This document shows positions 58,190-64,000 of a stretch of DNA of 64,000 nt, piece by piece. Location of the stretch: the NCBI GenBank assembly GCA_015680685.1, contig MNCI01009243.1, positions 129,536-193,535 on the forward strand, given 5' to 3'. Numbering within the stretch: position 1 is the stretch's first letter; each line of letters starts with the position of its first letter. Under the pieces are notes generated by a model, which did not search any database, was not told the origin of the DNA, and saw only the letters and a program-made list of their open reading frames with translations. The DNA comes from Gnetum montanum (taxonomy: Eukaryota > Streptophyta > Gnetopsida > Gnetales > Gnetaceae). The position numbers and the translations under genes were made by a program.

Positions 58190-60246
58190 TTAAAATGAGG
58201 GATATCCACCATAACTAAATGGTTGAGGATGGCAAGGATTAATAAATGGAAGATGAGGATTCTTGCATGTTGGAAATATTGGGACCCGGTCATACTTACC
58301 CCATTGGGGTTCACACACTTGATTATAGTAAGCATAGTGGGGCAATTTATAAGATGTGGTTCTCAGATAAAGAGTTGATCCACTATGATACTTGGGACCG
58401 TAAGATGGCATGCAAGGATCGGGATGTCACTCTCCATGGTTGTATTCATTAGGCTGTATGGTTGTTGGAGTGTTAATTGGTGGCCCTGATGAAGTAACAC
58501 GAGGCGTTGGGTTCAAAGATAAGGGTGCACCACAAGGTTGGATTTGTGTGGAGTTGAAGGATGCATTGGCCTTGGAATTGTGTTGTCCCTTCCTAGGGTC
58601 ATTTCTAAAGAAGGAACGCCTTCGATGTTGCTGAGGTCTCTCATTGATATTGGCAATAGTAGCACAAGTAACGTTCGAAGGTTGTTGTTGTGGTGTAGGC
58701 ACCTTAGGAATAATTGGTGGTGATGTATAAGGAGGGAAAGGATGAGAATGTTGAAAATTAGGAGAAGTGTATGGTACACAAGGCGGTGGTTGTGTTGAGG
58801 ACATGGACTGATAATATTGAGGAGAATAGTAATGTAGCAAGGTAGAGTGTGTTGACCCAGCTAGGGAAATAAGATGTTGAACTAGATAAGCATTTGAATT
58901 TGGATGATATGAAGGGTGTCTCCAGTTTAGGGGTGGCTTCCCCCAGGACTGGGATTGTTGCCACTATGATTGAACACAGTATCTCTGTACGAACTCTAGA
59001 TGTAACGTGCTTCCCCAATGCTCATATAAATGTAACAAGATTGAGCATTGGCCCTTGGGATGATCGTACAGGCAAAGGTTGCATTCATACGTATGATAGG
59101 TCATTGAACTTTTATTTTCCTTATCCCTTCCTTTCGATTGTCTAATGATACTTTTTCCTGCTTCTTGGGTTGTCAAAACTCTATCTCCAATAATATCGAT
59201 ATATTCTCCACACTTTTTATGCATCCATTCCAACATTTTATTGCTCTTTGCCTCGAATTCCTCTAATGATTGTTGTACTGGAAAAGAGGGTTCTTCCACC
59301 TTGAGATTGGTTGATTTCTCCTTTTTGTGGTTATGGACCTTTGTTAAGTTGAGATTTTGGTCCCGTTGATGTTTTTCAACACTCTCTCATCTAGTCATTT
59401 CTCCTTCTTCTTTTGCTACCCGCTTAATAAGCTCTTGGACTTGATGGGTTTGTAGTTCGTATAGTTAACCTTGGGCATACATCCTTAGGGTTTCTCTTGT
59501 TGCATCATGAAGCCCATCAATGATATGGTACATTGGCCTTTCTTCAGAGAACTTATGGCCTGGACAATTGTTTAACAGTGCATAATATCTTTCTACGGCC
59601 ATCTCTAAGGGTTCATGTTGTGCTTGTTTCCATTCTTGGATTTTTTTCCTCAAGGATGACACTCTTGTGTAGGTTTGATATCTTTCATTAAAGAGTTCTA
59701 CCATTGTTGGCCAACGTTGTATTGAATTTGGTCTTAACGATCTATACCATACTTTTGCTTGGCCAACGAGTGTCATAGGAAAGAGCTTGAGTTTTTGCCA
59801 ACTTTTATCAATGTTGTTCCATGTATAGGCATCGTAGAAGGCTTGTAAATGTTGTTGTGGATCTAAGTCATAGCCTCTTGAAAAATTGGAAAACTTGTTT
59901 CAATTGAGCTTGGGTAGGCGGCTCTCTTTATGATGCCTACAAGAGATTCGAACAGCCTCTTGTATTTGCGTTAAGCTTGTGGTGGCCAGTAGGGGTTCAT
60001 CATCATTAGGTAAGTTATGCTTTCGTGCATTGGGATGACGTTACTTTCATTTATGTTTATAAGAAATCCCCACCTCGGATTGCGTACTCCAATCTTCATT
60101 GTCAGATAATTCGTTGGTTTTCCAATGAATTGCCTTACTAGATGTGGCATTATCATAGTCTTGTAGGAGAGGCATGGTTGTGAAATTTTGTGTAAATTTA
60201 TATGTGACATTTTATAATTGTTTCTTATTCCTAAGAGATATATCAT
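58190..60246 (-). pseudogene. Element F gag, joined directly to the pol tail
   Basis: The core at 59776-59465 is open: MTLVGQAKVWYRSL, FNERYQTYTRVSSLRKKIQ and YHIIDGLHDATRETLRMYAQ. A zinc knuckle at 59099-59061 reads CNLCLYDHPKGQC (C-x2-C-x3-H-x4-C). The C-terminal P/Q/Y-rich part (58840-58427 and 58411-58190) ends PFSYGGYPSF and a stop. This ending corresponds to the pol tail LSHGGDG of D and lies on the polypurine-like motif at 58204-58219. So the gag frame runs into the last codons of pol and everything from protease to integrase is absent. The N-terminus near 60246 is uncertain. Confidence 0.75.
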
Positions 60247-60300
60247 TAATTCCTATACAAAGACCTTGTATGATATAACTAATCTAGATAACTAGCAACA

Positions 60301-60318
60301 TCCCCGGCAACGCTGTCA
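60301..60318 (-). promoter_or_regulatory. Element F primer binding site (tRNA-Asp)
   Basis: The - strand reads TGACAGCGTTGCCGGGGA, 15 of 18 to the tRNA-Asp complement, with the last 12 bases exact. It is the best kept primer site in the window and fixes the primer for the whole Athila-like group. Confidence 0.85.
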
Positions 60319-60319
60319 A

Positions 60320-61141
60320 TGATGAGTGGCGAGGTACCCCTACACTCAACCATATGAATACGAGCATTTCATGCACGATCTAATCGAACTCCACAGATGG
60401 ACTAGTTGTCATATCTAGATAGTTATTCTTAGGTCGTAGTTTGCTGTCTTCCCATCTGGACTAGTGTTAACTTTTTCACGTATGGTTTAGTCCAAAGTGA
60501 GGTGTATGATGTGTTCCTATACTAATGCTACTCCTGGAGATAATGGAAAATAATATTAACTAAGCTAAGATAGAGAGGATGAGAGAGAATCTAAGCTAGC
60601 CTAAGTGTGATGAGCATCCGTTCCTTGATCATCTGTACACATCTTGGACTTCGTGCATGACTACCACTAGGATTACCAAGCGCAGATCCTAGGTACGCTA
60701 CTGGGTTACCAAGTAGTCATACTTAAATGCTTGTAATCAAGTTGTATTCATTCCGCGTTTAATAGGAGATAAGGGTGAAGAGATATTAACTAGGAAAGTA
60801 GAAAATAACAATTAAATAAATGATTAAGCTAAGTGGATGCTGCAATGATGAAGTAATCTTGATCTTTATTACTGGTCATGTGCGTGTCCAAGTACATCAC
60901 ACTCAAATAAGGATGCCGTACAATTACAATCACCATACTGCCGGCATGCACTAGGAGGAAAGGGTTAAGAGCAATCTAAACTTAAAAAATTACAATAAAA
61001 TCTAAGAACTAATGCCTAGAACAAGGAAAGACGCCTCTTATTTATAGAAATTGAGTCAGGCTGCAATATCGCGTATGCGATATTGCGGCCGCTACGATAT
61101 CACGGCTGTGATATCACAACCAGAAAATTCATGACTCATAA
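60320..61141 (-). repeat. Element F 5' LTR
   Basis: TGATGAGTGGCG to ACTCATAA (final TCATCA changed to TCATAA), 822 bp, pairing with 36282-37134. U3 holds GCGATATTGCGGCC and ACGATATCACGG (61075-61120). The target copy GATAT follows at 61142-61146. Confidence 0.85.
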
Positions 61142-61146
61142 GATAT

Positions 61147-61933
61147 ATATTATATATATTTTTATAGTTTGGTGGAGAGTATCTACATTCAACAATGATT
61201 GTTGGCCAATAGAGGTGATTGTGGTGATCCCTATTATGCAATTTGGGCTTCAAGAACTTCTTAGGCTACAAGAATACTATAAGCCTATCGAGATTACTTG
61301 GTGGGACAATCACTAGATACTACCATTAGAGATCAACAAATGATGATGATGTTTTAAGATGTTTGATGATGAGCACATTATAGTTAGGGTAGGCCATTTT
61401 CTAGTATTTGTTATAATAAGAGCTAGGGTAGTAGCATATGGAAATATTATTAATAAGAGCTAAGATTTCATCATCTTAGGTAGTCACCTTATGATCAACT
61501 TAATGTTAGACTGGATGCACTGGATCCTAGGAGTCTTGTGTGGTAAGTATGTTCGTTATAGTTAATCTTACTATGTGATGTAATAGTTTGATGCAGTGAT
61601 GTCCACTTCAATCATGCCTTGCAAGGGTAGCAAGGTAGATCTAACTACTTGAAAATTGTTGACCCTTCTTGGATAATGTTGCATGCAAATAAAGTTATCA
61701 TAAGGGCTATAGGTAGGAGGATGATGTAATTGGAGCAACACGATGGCTGAAGATTGAAAAATATTATTGTAGAAAATTTCTTATGATGTTGTAATACTTA
61801 CACTCATGTTGTATAAGGGTCATGTTTGATTTTCCCATAATGATGCCTCTTGATCCCTTTATGTCTAATGTAATTAATATAATGATTGGAGGAGCATGAT
61901 GCTTGAGTATATTTGCTAGCTTGGGTTCTAAGT
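61147..61933. other. Stretch between F and H without recognisable gene
   Basis: A short + strand frame (about 61160-61316) reads QFGLQELLRLQEYYKPIEIT, which may be a fragment of an old mobile-element protein. I cannot identify it. No LTR or RNA gene is seen. Confidence 0.35.
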
Positions 61934-62907
61934 TGATAAGCAGCAAGTACCCCCTAAGCCCAACCATATGAATCACAAGTGTTCATGCACAATCTGGTTG
62001 AATTCTGTGGATGGGACTAGTTGTATATCTAGATTGTTAAGCATTGATCATAGGATGTTGTCTTCCCACTTGGACTAGTGGTAGCTTTGTCACGTATGGT
62101 TTAGTCCAAACTGAGGCATATGATTATTGATGTTGTTTTGGCTTTATGTGACTCTTAAAGATAATAGAGAAATTAATTATTTAATCTAATTAACAATGAA
62201 ATGTAAATTCTAAGCTAACCTACGCATGATGAGTGTCCATTCCCAGCTTGCCGTACTCATCCTGAACCCATGTATCCACTACTGAGTTTACCAAGTGTTA
62301 CACCCTTGAGTAAACCAAGCAATAATGTTACTACGATTACCAAGCGAATATATGTTTACTCTTAAAACTAGTTGCACTCATTCTACCAATTGATTAACGT
62401 GAATGGAAATGTAAATATTAACTAAGTACATGACACATAAAATTGCATGGAAACATAAATTTAATCTAAGTGAAAGTGTTGCAATGAATAAGAATTAATC
62501 TTGATCTTATTGTCATTCATGGAATGTGTCCAAGTACATTGCCACTTGAATAAGATGCTATACAACTAAGTCAAATCCACATTGTGGGAACTCACTGATT
62601 GTTCTCTAAGACTACAGAATAAAACTGCAAGGGTTTAGCTACTCTATTGACAAAAGAATGCCAAATACGTGGCGGGAGCATTCATATTTCTAGGTGAAGG
62701 TAGATATTGTGTTGATGCATATGCATTTCCACATCATCCCATGCATCGATGGATATGCATTGATGCAGCTACGACATCGTACATGCAATGTAGCATCTAC
62801 GATGTAGCATCCAGTAGAGATGCATCGACATGGATGCTACAATGTAGGAGCAATGTAGTGTCTATGAAATTACATCTACAATATCTTAGCCAACTAATGT
62901 TTCATTA
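61934..62907 (-). repeat. Element H 3' LTR
   Basis: 974 bp, TGATAAGCAGCAAG to TTCATTA. The middle matches other LTRs (CACAAGTGTTCATGC, TCACGTATGGTTTAGTCC). Its U3 end (62740-62880) is unusually dense in CTACGACATCGTA, TAGCATCTACGATGTAGC and GCATCGA words. Confidence 0.75.
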
Positions 62908-62922
62908 TACCCCCACAATTGA
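62908..62922 (-). promoter_or_regulatory. Element H polypurine tract
   Basis: The complement reads TCAATTGTGGGGGTA, followed inward by a TCTCGAG-type context as in the other elements. Confidence 0.6.
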
Positions 62923-64000
62923 GTAAAAAATTATTCTCGAGTTAAGAAGATATGGTCAAGCTTTCCTTACAAATAATTGGGAATGATGGAATTATTGACT
63001 AACGTTAACTATTGATTGACTTTGAGTGCTACATTACAAAATTTTATTCAAGTGGATGCATGCAAAATGAAAAAATGACTAGATAGACATTGAAGATTAT
63101 AAAATTTGTAGAGGTATTCAAAAATCCATTGAAGATGATTTTTCTTGTTGGTGCTAGTGGTGGCAGACTTTCAATCTTGATTGCTATGTTGATGCTTCTC
63201 TACTTATGTGGAAAATTCTTGAAGGATGGGCTAAAGTTTCTTCTCATCATCCCATGGATCTAGCAATCATGAAATGTTTGAGATGTTATCCTATATGTGC
63301 TCTAGTTTATCCATGGGAATATCCTCTATTGTCCCTCTCTTAGCTTTATTTTCGTACCTGGAAAAATACCTTCCTCCTTGGGTGTTTCTATTAGCATCAC
63401 CTATAATCATCAAAGGATTAACATTAGTTTTGGTAAATTTTCCTTAATAATTAATCCTTTTCGAATTCCTTTGTTTGTGTTTAATCATACGGTGTTGATA
63501 GTGTATTATGCCCAAGGCTATGAGGTAACTAAAATCATCAAATTATTCACATTATGTTAATGAAGTACTATTAGCTACCATGATATTTGAAAATAGGATG
63601 TTAGAAATTTTTTTAAAAATTTCAAAAAATTTCAAAGTGGACATCCATAGCCCCCATGACTAATGAGTGTAACTTTAGAAGCACACAAGTTTTCAAACAA
63701 TTGAAACCAAAGGTTTGATTTAGAAGATGACCAAGAAATATTAATGGATATGGAAATAGAAAAGTAGCAAAAATTAATGAAATGGATGAGAAGTAGTTCC
63801 AAAATCATGCATAAATTTAGAGATACGGTCATTGATGTTCTGGACAATGTAAAGATTAGATTAAAGCCATGATCAACAAAAGTTATGCTAGTGAGTCCTC
63901 CCCAAAGCAAGCTCCTACCATAATGCCTTTACATAACCACTTCTATAGATGTTCATGGGTACCTTAGAAGTTAAAATGTAGACCATACCTTTGTTGTAAA

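Larger units (their letters stand above)
36282..61141 (-). mobile_element. Element F: Athila-like element with gag and ORF3, no pol, split by G
   Basis: LTRs at 36282-37134 and 60320-61141, with exact target duplication GATAT at 36277-36281 and 61142-61146. On the - strand: 5' LTR, well-kept tRNA-Asp primer site, gag (60246-58190), then directly the pol-tail motif and spacer (58189-57794, then 39159-38401 after the G insertion), ORF3 leader, shortened ORF3 (37842-37318), polypurine tract and 3' LTR. Without G it would be about 6.2 kb. Protease to integrase are absent, so it could only move with help. Confidence 0.85.
61934..64000 (-). mobile_element. Element H: 3' end of an Athila-like element running off the window
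   Basis: 3' LTR at 61934-62907, polypurine tract, then inner sequence to the window end. A fragment near 63150 (complement encoding LPPLAPT) recalls the ORF3 end (EPPLPRT, KPPLLGT), so this is probably the ORF3-bearing type with ORF3 mostly deleted. The ORF3-leader motif (TTAGTCATGGGGGCT) lies at 63650-63664 and the shared spacer block at 63893-63910. Confidence 0.7.

Noticed and set aside
61083-61316. Possible gene after element F
   Set aside because: The frame starts inside the LTR of F and continues for fewer than 60 codons outside it. No motif is recognised.

Overview
The window is plant nuclear DNA made almost entirely of degenerate retrotransposons. I see no intact host gene, tRNA, rRNA or CRISPR array. 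The evidence for a plant is Ty3/gypsy elements of the Athila type (primer site matching tRNA-Asp) and of the Tat/Ogre type (an extra archaeal-type RNase H), an L1-like LINE, and strong CpG-to-TpG decay that has put stops in almost every reading frame. It suits a large, repeat-rich plant genome. I cannot name the species.

Layout. The left part (1-32361) is a nest of Athila-like elements. Element A (+ strand, 3' end only) has its 3' LTR split by element B (- strand). Element B has its 3' LTR split by element C (2929-11819, duplicated target ATCAT) and its 5' LTR split by element D (20352-30080, duplicated target GTTGT). A third B-type LTR (called E, 31010-31928) follows B's 5' LTR. The rest of A's LTR resumes at about 31929 and runs into a decayed LINE (about 32362-35440).

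The right part is element F (- strand, 36282-61141, duplicated target GATAT). Its interior is split by element G (+ strand, 39160-57793), an 18.6-kb Tat/Ogre-like element. Element H (- strand) enters at 61934 and runs off the window.

How the parts relate. C and D carry gag, protease, RT, RNase H and integrase (RNase H deleted in C) but no extra gene. B and F keep gag (B also protease), lack RT to integrase, and carry a third gene (ORF3) between pol and the 3' LTR. ORF3 encodes about 900 residues: a basic start, a globular part and a long coiled coil. It lies behind an LTR-like internal TATA region. This looks like a helper/dependent pair of families.

The most unusual object is inside G. Between protease and RT, on the strand opposite to gag-pol, lies an eight-exon gene (50415 down to 45539) whose splice sites and intron phases all agree. 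It begins with a NIF/FCP1-like HAD phosphatase domain whose catalytic aspartates are gone, continues into a plant-transposon-like domain and a coiled coil, and ends in an acidic tail. It now carries stops and frameshifts.

Assembly faults are visible: two single Ns sit between exact duplicates, one RT segment is inverted between two Ns, and there is an 81-N gap.
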